This document shows, one piece after another, positions 42,609 through 53,432 of a stretch of 64,000 nt of DNA. Origin of the DNA: Olivibacter jilunii (lineage in GTDB: Bacteria; Bacteroidota; Bacteroidia; Sphingobacteriales; Sphingobacteriaceae). The first letter of the stretch is position 1. Every line of letters begins with the position of its first letter. The DNA lies in contig NZ_LR027849.1 in the NCBI RefSeq assembly GCF_900607235.1, positions 1,178,001 through 1,242,000 on the forward strand, given 5' to 3'. The notes below the pieces were generated by a model. The model did not search any database and was not told the DNA's origin. It saw only the letters and a list, made by a program, of their open reading frames with translations. A program made the position numbers and the translations under genes.

Positions 42609-44630
42609 TTGAATAATTATTCACTATACCCTTCTTTTTGGCTTGTCCTTTTTACGCTTTTTCTTACGCGAAATGTAAGTGCGCAAACAAACAAAATGGA
42701 CACCGTTTCCATTTATGGCACAAAAAACAACCTCACCATTCAATCGGCGGTTCCTGTCCAGATTTTAACTTCTAACGAACTGAAAGGATTAAATAGTTTA
42801 TCGGTAGCAGATGCCACACGCTTCCTTTCCGGAGTCCAGCTAAAGGACTATGGAGGAGTGGGGGGACTAAAAACTATCAATGTCAGAAGCATGGGGTCCA
42901 GTCATACACAAGTACTCTTAGATGGTATTGCTGTAGGCAATATGCAAAACGGACAAGTTGACCTCGGAAAATATTCGCTTGAAAACATAGAACAAATTAG
43001 CCTTTACAATGGCGACCGCCAAGCTTTACTACAACCGGCCAAAAGTTTTGCCTCGGCTTCTTATATGTATTTACAAAGTAAAACACCTCAATTTAAAGAA
43101 GGCAAAGATTATAATCTAACCGCAGGTTTAAAGCATGGCTCTTTTGACCTAATCAATCCTTCTTTATTAGTTGAAAGAAAAATCAACGAAAATTTAAATG
43201 CTACTATCAGCACCGAATATACTCAGGCGAGCGGAAAATATAAATTCCGATTGCAAGACCCAAACTATGATACCGTGGCTTACCGAGAAAACGCCGATAT
43301 CAAAGCTTTTAGAGCAGAATCAATCATCAATGGAAAATGGTTATCCGGTGATTGGCGTAGTCATGTATACATCTATTCATCTGATAGGGGACTTCCCGAC
43401 GCAATTATTGCCAATCGATTAAAACCCACAAGTCCGGAGAAAGGACAGCGTCAAAAAGATCGCAATATTTTTTTTCAAAGTTCCTATCGAAAAGAACTCA
43501 ACCGGTATTCGTTTTTGGTAAATGCTAAATACGCAAATGATTATACGTATTATTTAAACCCCAATATCATTAAGATCGAAGGACCGCTGGAGAATAATTT
43601 CAGGCAACAGGAAATCTTTTTATCGTTCGCTAATCAATATAAAGTGACCCGACAATGGGGCCTGTCATTAAGTGCGGACTGGCAATGGAATAAATTAAAC
43701 GCGAACTTAGACGATTTTGCCTATCCTACGCGATATACTACGCTCTTAGCATTAGCGTCGCAATATAAAGTAGATCGGGTTACCTTTCAATCGAGTTTGT
43801 TGGCAACCTTGGTACAAGATCATGCAAAACATGATGCGGGCGCAGGAGTTAAACGCAGGCTGAGCCCCACTTTTTCTATATCCTGGCAGCCCTTTACTTA
43901 TCAGGATTTCCGAATAAGGGCGTTTTATAAGAACATTTTCCGAATGCCTACCTTCAATGACCTATATTATACTGATATTGGAAACACTTCATTGAGGCCC
44001 GAAAATGCCAACCAATTCAATGTAGGTGCAACTTATGGGAAGTCTTTGGCAAAGGCACTGAAATATTTCAGTATACAGGCAGATGTATACTATAACACGA
44101 TTAACGACAAAATAATTGCCTCCCCGGCCAATAATCAATTCCGTTGGATAATGTATAACTTAGATCGCGTAGAAACAAAGGGTGTCGATGTCCTGGCAAA
44201 AGTGGTTTATCAGCCCTTTAAAAAGGCCAATATTACCATGGGATTGAATTATACGTTCGAAGAGGCATTGGATATGACAGAAAATCAGGAAAATCACCAA
44301 GCCTTTAATCGCGGACAGCAGATTCCGTATATCCCGAAGCATAGCGGTTCATTAATAGTACAAATGGACTATCGAAGCTTTCGTTTAAATTATAGCTTTC
44401 TTTATACCGGTGAGCGGTACAGTCAGGCAGCTAATCGTGCAGACAATTACTTGCAACCTTGGTACACACATGACATTTCAATCGGAAAAGAGGATCTTAC
44501 CTTTACAGGAAAGGTAAAGCTGAATTTGATGCTGGAAATGAATAACTTTCTCAATCAACCCTACGAGGTTGTTAAAAATTTCCCTATGCCGGGAAGAAAT
44601 TTCCGTATAAGAATATCATTTAAATATTAA
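42609..44630 (+). CDS. TonB-dependent receptor, BtuB-like
   Basis: A 673-residue outer-membrane receptor. The start must be the TTG at 42609: an in-frame TAA lies two codons upstream, and a later ATG would remove the signal peptide (WLVLFTLFLTRNVSA). A plug domain (about 35-150; PVQILTSNELKGLNSLSVADATRFLSG, GLKTINVRSMG) precedes a 22-strand barrel that ends in an aromatic residue pattern (RNFRIRISFKY). The riboswitch in front indicates cobalamin transport, using energy from TonB. The size is similar to BtuB (about 600) and has no N-terminal carboxypeptidase-like extension as in SusC proteins. Confidence 0.88.
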   Translation: MNNYSLYPSFWLVLFTLFLTRNVSAQTNKMDTVSIYGTKNNLTIQSAVPVQILTSNELKGLNSLSVADATRFLSGVQLKDYGGVGGLKTINVRSMGSSHTQVLLDGIAVGNMQNGQVDLGKYSLENIEQISLYNGDRQALLQPAKSFASASYMYLQSKTPQFKEGKDYNLTAGLKHGSFDLINPSLLVERKINENLNATISTEYTQASGKYKFRLQDPNYDTVAYRENADIKAFRAESIINGKWLSGDWRSHVYIYSSDRGLPDAIIANRLKPTSPEKGQRQKDRNIFFQSSYRKELNRYSFLVNAKYANDYTYYLNPNIIKIEGPLENNFRQQEIFLSFANQYKVTRQWGLSLSADWQWNKLNANLDDFAYPTRYTTLLALASQYKVDRVTFQSSLLATLVQDHAKHDAGAGVKRRLSPTFSISWQPFTYQDFRIRAFYKNIFRMPTFNDLYYTDIGNTSLRPENANQFNVGATYGKSLAKALKYFSIQADVYYNTINDKIIASPANNQFRWIMYNLDRVETKGVDVLAKVVYQPFKKANITMGLNYTFEEALDMTENQENHQAFNRGQQIPYIPKHSGSLIVQMDYRSFRLNYSFLYTGERYSQAANRADNYLQPWYTHDISIGKEDLTFTGKVKLNLMLEMNNFLNQPYEVVKNFPMPGRNFRIRISFKY

Positions 44631-44632
44631 GC

Positions 44633-45754
44633 ATGCGCAATACAGTTACAATATTTTATATTTTCATTGCGATACTCGGTTTTGGGCTTTTGAGTACTTG
44701 CAGAAAGGATACAATCCCTTCAGCAGAGGAAACCTTTCGTTTTAGTAGGGGCCTATATTTACTGAACGAGGGTAATATGTCGATGAACAAAGCGTCTCTC
44801 GACTTTTATGATTTCACTACCGGAACCTATGAGAGAAATGTATATCAGCGAGCTAATCCATCCGTTGTCTTGGGTTTGGGCGATGTCGGTAATGATATAC
44901 AACTGTACGGAGGCAAACTATACATAGCTGTAAACGCATCCAATAAAATAGAAGTGCTAGATGCGTTTACTGCCAAACGTATTAAGTCGATTGATCTTAT
45001 TAACTGCCGCTATATAACAGCCGCACAGGGGAAAGTCTATGTCAGCTCTTATAACGCATCCATATCCTTAAGCCCTAATTCTCCGAACGGAACGGTAGTT
45101 GAAATCGATACCATGTCGCTAAACATTTTGAGAGAAGTTTCAGTAGGTCGGCAACCGGAAGGGCTTGCTGTTTCTAACAACAAGCTTTATGTCGCCAATT
45201 CAGGCGGATACAATCCGAATACCTATGAGCGAACGTTGTCCGTTATTGATCTGCCAACCTTCAAAGAGCTAAAGAGAATTGATGTTGCCATAAACCTACA
45301 ACAAGTAAAAGTAGATCAACACGGCAAAATCTACGTAACGTCCAGGGGAGATTATAAAGGCAAGCATTCTAATCTTTTTTTCATCGATCCCTACACGGAT
45401 CGTATAATAGAACAATTGGATAAACCCGTAAGTAATTTTTGGATTGACGACGAAAAAATATATACCTATGCTACCGAATGGGATAGCGACGCACAAAAGA
45501 ACACGATTCTTTTTAATTCATTTTTGATTAACGACTTGAATAACGGTTTTCCTTATATAGATACTGACATAGCCGGCCGCATCACCATCCCGTATGGCAT
45601 CGCCGTTGATGCTAATACTAAAAACGTTTATCTAACGGATGCAAAAAACTATGTTAGTCCAGGAACATTGTATGAGTTCAACGCAACAGGTAGATTATTA
45701 AGGTCTTTTGAAACAGGTGATATCCCCGCCCATATGGCTTTTTTGGGGAATTAA
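44633..45754 (+). CDS. YncE/DUF5074-type beta-propeller lipoprotein, BtuG-like
   Basis: A 373-residue protein with lipobox LLSTC (Cys23). It contains repeated propeller motifs: KLYIAVNASNKIEVLD, QPEGLAVSNNKLYVANSGG, VKVDQHGKIYVTSRG and IAVDANTKNVYLTDA. The size and repeats suggest a seven-bladed propeller. In Bacteroides, BtuG is such a surface propeller that binds cobalamin with very high affinity and passes it to BtuB. Position in a riboswitch-controlled operon directly after the receptor supports the same role. The assignment to BtuG is by context and fold, not by a residue signature I can confirm. Confidence 0.78.
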   Translation: MRNTVTIFYIFIAILGFGLLSTCRKDTIPSAEETFRFSRGLYLLNEGNMSMNKASLDFYDFTTGTYERNVYQRANPSVVLGLGDVGNDIQLYGGKLYIAVNASNKIEVLDAFTAKRIKSIDLINCRYITAAQGKVYVSSYNASISLSPNSPNGTVVEIDTMSLNILREVSVGRQPEGLAVSNNKLYVANSGGYNPNTYERTLSVIDLPTFKELKRIDVAINLQQVKVDQHGKIYVTSRGDYKGKHSNLFFIDPYTDRIIEQLDKPVSNFWIDDEKIYTYATEWDSDAQKNTILFNSFLINDLNNGFPYIDTDIAGRITIPYGIAVDANTKNVYLTDAKNYVSPGTLYEFNATGRLLRSFETGDIPAHMAFLGN

Positions 45755-45903
45755 TCGATCGTATCACTGCGATAGCAAGTACTTTGGGGTGAAAAATCAG
45801 AGGTGGATTAATCCTTTGTGTTTAAATATTGTCAAAATTAGCAGAAACACAAAATTATTGCTCGTAAGTAAAAGTTTATTAATAAACATCTATCTTAATT
45901 TAA

Positions 45904-45911
45904 TAGCTTTG
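45904..45911 (+). promoter_or_regulatory. -7 box for the lpoB-like cluster
   Basis: TAGCTTTG fits TAnnTTTG and lies 22 bases before the ATG at 45934. The region before it is AT-rich with no clear -33. Confidence 0.4.
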
Positions 45912-45933
45912 CTTACATTAAATTTTCTTTGTT

Positions 45934-46311
45934 ATGAACAAGAAGGGTATATTTCAGCTACTTTGCATGACATTCTTGTCATTTGCAGTAGCAAACGCTC
46001 AGGAAATAGAATCGGCAGATCAAAACCCAAACTTCAATAGAAGTCTTCAACGCTATGCGAGGCTAAGTGATTCGTTACTTCGTTACCAGGGAGCGACCAT
46101 TCAACAAACTTACAAGGCGTATGATTGGTACCAGGCAAGAGAAGAGCGAAGAGCCTTACGACGAGAAAGAAGGCATTTAGAGCGAATGGCCAATCCCTAC
46201 TATAATGATTGGTATTATCCTTCCATTGGATTTGGTTATTACGGCTATAACAATTGGGGTTGGTCGCCATATGTGGGTTTAGGATTCAACACCAGAGGCT
46301 TTTGGTATTAA
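45934..46311 (+). CDS. Small exported protein
   Basis: A 125-residue protein with a signal peptide (cleavage near ANAQ, residue 23). A strongly basic, coiled helical middle (REERRALRRERRHLERM, about 68-85) leads to a Tyr/Gly/Trp-rich tail (IGFGYYGYNNWGWSPYVGLGF). I do not recognise the family. It is the first gene of a unit with an LpoB-like and a COG3014-like lipoprotein, 30 bases before the former, so a cell-envelope role is likely. Confidence 0.65.
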   Translation: MNKKGIFQLLCMTFLSFAVANAQEIESADQNPNFNRSLQRYARLSDSLLRYQGATIQQTYKAYDWYQAREERRALRRERRHLERMANPYYNDWYYPSIGFGYYGYNNWGWSPYVGLGFNTRGFWY

Positions 46312-46341
46312 CACTTTTAACTTAAAAAATAAAAAATTAAA

Positions 46342-46935
46342 ATGAAACTTAAGCACTTTTTATTTTCCGCCGCTATAACGGCTGCTTCTTTCACTATATT
46401 TTCCTGTGCACGCCAAGTCACTCGTGTAAGTCCCGAAGAAACCATAGATATCAGCGGAAATTGGAATAATACGGATTCGAGGATGGTAGCTGACGAAATG
46501 ACAAAAACGATTCTTGGAGCGGATTGGTTAGCTGATCATCTAGAAAAGCATGCCGGGAAAAAACCAGTAGTAATTGTAGGTATGATGCAAAATAAAAGCC
46601 ATGAGCATATTGATGCTGAAACCTTTGTAAAAGATGTAGAAAGAGCTTTTATACAAACACAACGGGTACGCTTAGTTCAGGGAGGGAAGAAGCGCGAAGA
46701 GCTAAGAGCAGAAAAGGCCGATCAGCAGGAAAACGCTTCGCTTTCTACCATGAAGAAGTTTGGATTGGAAAATGGTGCTGACTATATACTTCAAGGCTCG
46801 ATCAACTCTATAGTCGATTCACATAAAAGGCAAAAAGTTGTTTATTATCAGGTAGATTTGGAATTGACCGACATCCAAACAAATGAAGTTGTCTGGATTG
46901 GAGATAAAAAAATTGCTAAATACGTTAAAAACTAG
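46342..46935 (+). CDS. LpoB-like penicillin-binding protein activator lipoprotein
   Basis: A 197-residue lipoprotein (lipobox TIFSC, Cys22). The C-terminal domain (about 45-190) is LpoB-like: GNWNNTDSRMVADEMTKTIL, VVIVGMMQNKSHEHIDAETFVKDVERAF, ENGADYILQGSINSI and a final ELTDIQTNEVVWIGDKKIAK. LpoB in E. coli crosses the periplasm to activate PBP1B. In Bacteroidota this family travels with the COG3014 lipoprotein seen next, and its target is not known. There is no long disordered linker as in E. coli LpoB. Confidence 0.82.
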   Translation: MKLKHFLFSAAITAASFTIFSCARQVTRVSPEETIDISGNWNNTDSRMVADEMTKTILGADWLADHLEKHAGKKPVVIVGMMQNKSHEHIDAETFVKDVERAFIQTQRVRLVQGGKKREELRAEKADQQENASLSTMKKFGLENGADYILQGSINSIVDSHKRQKVVYYQVDLELTDIQTNEVVWIGDKKIAKYVKN

Positions 46936-46956
46936 TAGTTGAATCATCGTTGCAGT

Positions 46957-48393
46957 ATGAAGAAATATTCTAAACAAATACCAATATCATTAATGGGTTT
47001 ATTTTTGATGGTATTTGTTTATGGCTGTGCAAGTTATAACGAGCGAGTCGCATCATACTACAAAAAAATCGCAGAAGGTGATTACCTGGCAGCAGAAAAA
47101 GATCTCGAAAGGAACTCTTTATTAAAGAAACCCCGTAACAAATTGCTGTACTTAATGGAACTTGGCCGTGTTAGTCAATTAAATGGCAATTATGAGGCTA
47201 GTAACCGTTATTTTAACGAAGCAGACAGGTTGCTGGAAATCGGTTTAGGGAACACCCGAGATGCGATAGTTGGAACACTGGTAAATCCAATGACGCAAAA
47301 CTATAAGGGCGAAGACTTTGAAAAGTTTATGATTCATTATTACAAGGCACTCAATTATATATACCTGAATAATACTGAGGAAGCCATTGTAGAGGCCAGA
47401 CGCATTAGTTTACAAACGCAGGCGCAAGCAGATAAATACAACGATAAGGCCAATAGATATTCTCAGGACGCTTTCTCCCTTATGTTACAGGGGCTTATTT
47501 ATGAACGTGACCGGGATGTTAATAATGCCTTTATCGCTTATCGAAATGCGGTAGAAGTGTATCTTAAACAAAAGGACACGATCTATTACGATACCCCCAT
47601 CCCAACCGGTTTAAAATATGATGTAATGCGAATGGCCTACCTTAATGGTTTCGAATCGGAGCTTCAACGTTTTGAGAAAATTTTCAATATGCCTTACAAA
47701 CATTACCAAGCAGGTGCGGGAGGAGAACTCGTCTTATTCTGGGAAAACGGCTTGGCACCCATTAAGCAACAAGAGGATTTAGTGTTTTCTTTGGTTAAAG
47801 GAAGTAATGGTGATTTTGTATTTACCAATGCAGCGGGAACGATTCTTATTCCAATTGATCATGATGTGTACCGTAATAACAGTACCAGTTTGAACGATGT
47901 ACATAGTGTGCGGGTGGCCTTTCCTAAATATGTCTCAAAACCAGCTTATTTTACGGACGCTTCGATTAACGTTGACAGTAACCATTTTTATTTTGAAAAA
48001 GCGGAAGATATCAACGCATTAGCTGTAGAAACATTAAAACAACGTTTTGGCAAAGAAATGGGAAAAACACTTACCCGTTTAGCCATAAAAAAAGGTGCCG
48101 AGTACGCATTAAAGGAAAGCGCAAAAGGTTCCGGAAAAAACGGAAAAGACAATGCATTACTGGAAGGATTAGGTTTCGGCGTTCAATTATACAGTCTACT
48201 TTCTGAAAAAGCTGACACACGAAATTGGCAATCCCTCCCGAACCAAATACTTTACACCAGGGTTCCACTAAAATTAGGAGAAAACAAAATCGCCCTCCAA
48301 CTGAAGAGCAAAGACGGCAATTCCCATACCGATACCCTTACTGTAAAGGGCAACGGCAACTTGCAGTTTTTAAGCTATCCAACGCTACGTTAA
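46957..48393 (+). CDS. COG3014-like lipoprotein
   Basis: The ATG at 46957 gives 478 residues; the TTG at 46939 adds six. The lipobox is FVYGC (Cys24). Helical repeats follow (YLMELGRVSQLNGNYEASNRYFNEADRLL, FEKFMIHYYKALNYIYLNNTEEAIVEARR), like TPR units. A C-terminal beta region ends in a putative extended domain. COG3014 lipoproteins lie beside LpoB and YcfL-like genes in many bacteria; the function is unknown. It ends 20 bases from the convergent prfC. Confidence 0.8.
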   Translation: MKKYSKQIPISLMGLFLMVFVYGCASYNERVASYYKKIAEGDYLAAEKDLERNSLLKKPRNKLLYLMELGRVSQLNGNYEASNRYFNEADRLLEIGLGNTRDAIVGTLVNPMTQNYKGEDFEKFMIHYYKALNYIYLNNTEEAIVEARRISLQTQAQADKYNDKANRYSQDAFSLMLQGLIYERDRDVNNAFIAYRNAVEVYLKQKDTIYYDTPIPTGLKYDVMRMAYLNGFESELQRFEKIFNMPYKHYQAGAGGELVLFWENGLAPIKQQEDLVFSLVKGSNGDFVFTNAAGTILIPIDHDVYRNNSTSLNDVHSVRVAFPKYVSKPAYFTDASINVDSNHFYFEKAEDINALAVETLKQRFGKEMGKTLTRLAIKKGAEYALKESAKGSGKNGKDNALLEGLGFGVQLYSLLSEKADTRNWQSLPNQILYTRVPLKLGENKIALQLKSKDGNSHTDTLTVKGNGNLQFLSYPTLR

Positions 48394-48413
48394 TTAGCTG
48401 AATCAAGCTTAAC

Positions 48414-50000
48414 TTACCACTCACTGGTTTCATGAAACACAACATCGGGATACTCACGCATTGTTGAATCAATATCCCACTTGGAGTTTGAAAGGTACAC
48501 GGGTCTATTTTCCTTATCAAAAGCAATACGATTGGCCTGAGACCGCATGAGCTTTTCCATCTGATTTTGATCATTGGATGTTATCCAACTTGCTTTTGTG
48601 AAACTGATTGCCCTAAAATTACATGACGCACCATACTCATGAAGTAAGCGAAATTTAATCACTTCAAACTGAAGCTCACCCACCGTACCAACAAACTTTC
48701 TGCTTCCCAGATTTTGCGTAAAAAGCTGCGCCACACCCTCATCCACAAGCTGCGTAATTCCTTTTTCCAATTGCTTCGTTTTCATCGGGTCCATGTTTTC
48801 CAGCTCTTTAAAAATTTCCGGAGAAAAGCTTGGAATACCCAAATACTTTAACGTTTCGCCCTCAGTCAATGTATCGCCAATTTTAAAGTTACCAGCATCA
48901 TATAATCCGATTACGTCACCGGGCCAAGCTTCTTCAACCAAACTCTTGGCATCGGCCATAAAGCTTGTAGGGGACGCAAATTTTAATTTTTTATTGGATC
49001 GGATATGTTGATAAAATTTATTACGTTCGAATTTTCCGGAGCATACGCGACAAAAAGCAATACGATCCCGATGGTTTGGGTCTAAATTGGCATGTATTTT
49101 AAACACAAAGCCTGTAAATTTTTCTTCGTTGGGCTGCACGGTCCTTTTATCTGTCTCTCGCGCTTGCGGCTCCGGTGCTATTTCTACAAACGTGTCCAAT
49201 AACTCTTCAATACCGAAGTTATTGATTGCACTTCCGAAAAAGACAGGAGCCAAATAACCTGATCGATAAAGCGTCAAATCAAAAGGTTCATACACGCCTT
49301 CTACTAACTCAACCTCATCGCGTAATTTTCTCGCGGCTTTATCCCCCAGTTGTCGCTCAAGTTCAATACTCGACAGATCTTCAACTTCGATAAAGTCGTC
49401 AGCGATATTCATTTTATTTTCAGCGCTGAACAATTTTAGCTGTTTTTTGTAAAGATGATAAACACCCGCAAAGGTACTACCAATTCCAATGGGCCAACTA
49501 AGTGGGCGGGTAGAAATGTTTAGCTCCTTTTCGATTTCTTCCAATAGGTCGAAAGGGTCCTTGCCTTCACGATCCATTTTATTGATAAAAACCATTACAG
49601 GGATATGCCGCATTCTACAAACACTCATTAGCTTCCGTGTTTGTTCTTCAACTCCTTTAACACAATCAATCACCAAAATGACCGAATCAACCGCAGTGAG
49701 CGTTCGGTAGGTATCTTCTGCAAAGTCTTTATGACCGGGCGTGTCCAGTATATTTATTTTTCGGTCTTTGTAATTAAACCCCATCACTGAGGTGGCAACC
49801 GAGATACCCCGTTGTTTTTCAATTTCCATAAAGTCAGAGGTTGCTGTTTTCTCCGCTTTATTTCTTTTGACCGTGCCAGCTTTCTGTATAGCTCCTCCAA
49901 ACAACAATAGTTTTTCAGTCAACGTCGTTTTACCAGCATCCGGGTGACTAATGATCCCAAAGATTCTTCGTTTATTTATCTCTATTTGCAAGTTGCTCAT
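48414..50000 (-). CDS. prfC: Peptide chain release factor 3
   Basis: A 528-residue translational GTPase. The G motifs are complete: G1 [14 protein letters not shown]2 [13 protein letters not shown]3 DTPGHKDF, G4 FINKMDREG, and the G5 region. The C-terminal domains II and III follow. RF3 removes RF1 and RF2 from the ribosome after peptide release. It is a single gene divergent from guaB. The protein is full length against E. coli RF3 (529). Confidence 0.96.
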   Translation of the reverse strand: MSNLQIEINKRRIFGIISHPDAGKTTLTEKLLLFGGAIQKAGTVKRNKAEKTATSDFMEIEKQRGISVATSVMGFNYKDRKINILDTPGHKDFAEDTYRTLTAVDSVILVIDCVKGVEEQTRKLMSVCRMRHIPVMVFINKMDREGKDPFDLLEEIEKELNISTRPLSWPIGIGSTFAGVYHLYKKQLKLFSAENKMNIADDFIEVEDLSSIELERQLGDKAARKLRDEVELVEGVYEPFDLTLYRSGYLAPVFFGSAINNFGIEELLDTFVEIAPEPQARETDKRTVQPNEEKFTGFVFKIHANLDPNHRDRIAFCRVCSGKFERNKFYQHIRSNKKLKFASPTSFMADAKSLVEEAWPGDVIGLYDAGNFKIGDTLTEGETLKYLGIPSFSPEIFKELENMDPMKTKQLEKGITQLVDEGVAQLFTQNLGSRKFVGTVGELQFEVIKFRLLHEYGASCNFRAISFTKASWITSNDQNQMEKLMRSQANRIAFDKENRPVYLSNSKWDIDSTMREYPDVVFHETSEW

Positions 50001-50153
50001 CGTTAACAGCGAAATTTAAAGGGGGCAAAGGTAAGGAATATATCGGTAAATATAGCGTTGGATTTTAGCAATACGCAATAGTAATGGATCTCCGAAACTT
50101 CCAGTTCAGCACAAAATTACTTTGTATTTACAAAAAGACCGACATTATACGTA

Positions 50154-50180
50154 TAGATTTGAAAAAAAATCGTACTTTTG
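50154..50180 (+). promoter_or_regulatory. Tandem -7 boxes before guaB
   Basis: TAGATTTG (50154-50161) and TACTTTTG (50173-50180) both match TAnnTTTG, ending 52 and 33 bases before the guaB ATG. The palindrome TATACGTATA (50146-50155) overlaps the first. Which box is used is unknown. Confidence 0.4.
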
Positions 50181-50195
50181 CCTGGCAAATAGTAA

Positions 50196-51689
<1,494 letters not shown>

Positions 51690-51717
51690 TAAAAAACGAT
51701 TTAGCAATAAATAATGA

Positions 51718-51747
51718 CCTGAGGCGTCTACCTGCCTCAGGTTTTTT
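51718..51747 (+). terminator. Terminator after guaB
   Basis: CCTGAGGC (51718-51725) and GCCTCAGG (51734-51741), a perfect 8-bp GC-rich stem with an 8-base loop, followed by six T (51742-51747). Confidence 0.9.
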
Positions 51748-52108
51748 ATTGCCAGCCACTTTATATAACCAAATTGTTAATAAAAAATCCGCAGTGTAGA
51801 AACACCCCCTTAGTGTATTTTGTACAAGCTGATTATCAACAAGTTCTGCTAAAACCTTCATTATTAACAATAAATCCAACGCTTTTGTCGTTTCAATAAA
51901 GTTCAAATAAATTTTACAAGCATTTTGGTTTTTTTAAAAATTCGACTACATTTAGTAAATTTTAGCTGAAACATTTCTACCATAAAGTAGGGAAGGTGTT
52001 AAATAAAATAACCAGTAAAGCTAACAGAGACTGTTTAAAACCAACAATTTAAATGATAAGAATTAAATATTTTATTAACGCAACCAGAATCTTATACTAA
52101 CCCACCTT
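51748..52108. other. AT-rich leader region upstream of the sugar-oxidation operon
   Basis: No ORF is supported in this stretch. It contains the promoter at 51924-51954, after which about 150 bases of AT-rich untranslated leader run to the permease ATG. I see no riboswitch core or obvious operator in the leader. Confidence 0.45.
51924..51954 (+). promoter_or_regulatory. Promoter of the permease-GMC operon
   Basis: TTTG (51924-51927), exactly 19 bases, and TACATTTA (51947-51954; one mismatch to TAnnTTTG). Spacing is ideal for the Bacteroidota primary sigma factor. Confidence 0.55.
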
Positions 52109-53347
52109 ATGAACACTATTACTCGTGCAAAATTGTCATTCATGATGTTTCTGGAATTTTTTATCTGGGGAGCATGGTTCGTGACCTTAGGAACATTTCT
52201 AAATATTAACTTAAATGCATCTGGACTGGAAAGCGCCAATGTCTTTTCCACACAATCTTTTGGTGCCATCATTGCACCTTTTATTATTGGTTTAATTGCC
52301 GACCGCTACTTTAATGCTGAACGGATTCTCGGTGTACTTCATTTAATCGGTGCCTTTTTGATGTACCAAATGTATAGTGCCCCTGATGTCAGTGTATTTT
52401 ATCCCTACGTACTGGCGTATATGATCGGCTATATGCCTACCTTGGCGTTGGTAAACTCCGTTTCGTTCCGCCAAATGCAAAATCCTGAAAAAGAATTCTC
52501 TTCTATTCGTGTTTGGGGTACAATTGGTTGGATCATTGCAGGCCTAGTTATCAGCTATGTATTCCATTGGGACTCGGGTGATAATTTGAAAGCAGGCGCC
52601 TTGAAAAACACCTTTTTAATGGCCGGAATAGCGTCTTTAGTTTTGGGGCTATATAGTTTTATCCTTCCTAAAACTCCTCCGGTTGCACGCGAAGCAGGTG
52701 AAAAAAGCAGTATCTCGGAGATTTTAGGTTTAGACGCACTAAAACTCCTCAACAAAAAAGACTTTCTGATATTTTTTATTTCGGCTATTCTTATTTGTAT
52801 TCCCCTGGCCTTCTATTACCAGAATGCGAATCCATTCCTATCAGATATTGGTTTACCAAATCCAACCGGTAAAATGGCTATTGGCCAGATATCGGAAGCA
52901 TTCTTCCTACTGCTTCTTCCAGTTTTTTTTAGCCGTTTTGGATTTAAAAAAACCATTTTGTTCGGAATGCTGGCGTGGGCGATAAGGTATGCTTTATTTG
53001 CATATGGCAACGCTAATGAACTTTCGTTCATGCTTATTATCGGTATTGCACTTCATGGAATATGTTACGACTTTTTCTTTGTTTCCGGTCAAATTTATAC
53101 CGATGCTCGCGCAGGCGAAAAGTATAAATCATCCGCTCAAGGACTGGTTACATTAGCAACCTATGGAGTGGGAATGCTTATCGGTTTTTGGGTGGCAGGC
53201 TTTGTCACAGAACATTATAAAGCAGCAGCGGTGGATAATTTATGGCAACATGTCTGGATCGTACCGGCATCGATAGCCGCTATAATATTTGTATTATTTG
53301 CACTTTTCTTTAAAGAAAAGAAAGAGATCCATGCAATCAGTGAATAA
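52109..53347 (+). CDS. Nucleoside:H+ symporter-type MFS permease
   Basis: A 412-residue major-facilitator protein with about 12 helices. The N-terminal RAKLSFMMFLEFFIWGAWFVTLGTF and IGLIADRYFNAERILGVLHLIGA identify the NHS family (NupG/XapB type). In Bacteroidota such permeases are often linked with GMC and Gfo/Idh oxidoreductases, so the true substrate may be a sugar, sugar acid or glycoside rather than a nucleoside. It is the first gene of the unit, 85 bases before the GMC gene. Confidence 0.85.
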   Translation: MNTITRAKLSFMMFLEFFIWGAWFVTLGTFLNINLNASGLESANVFSTQSFGAIIAPFIIGLIADRYFNAERILGVLHLIGAFLMYQMYSAPDVSVFYPYVLAYMIGYMPTLALVNSVSFRQMQNPEKEFSSIRVWGTIGWIIAGLVISYVFHWDSGDNLKAGALKNTFLMAGIASLVLGLYSFILPKTPPVAREAGEKSSISEILGLDALKLLNKKDFLIFFISAILICIPLAFYYQNANPFLSDIGLPNPTGKMAIGQISEAFFLLLLPVFFSRFGFKKTILFGMLAWAIRYALFAYGNANELSFMLIIGIALHGICYDFFFVSGQIYTDARAGEKYKSSAQGLVTLATYGVGMLIGFWVAGFVTEHYKAAAVDNLWQHVWIVPASIAAIIFVLFALFFKEKKEIHAISE

Positions 53348-53432
53348 CTTATTAAAATAAACATGGACTTACCAGGCAAAGAAATAGCACATTACTAACG
53401 AATACTAAAACGACAAATAAACTAAATCAATT

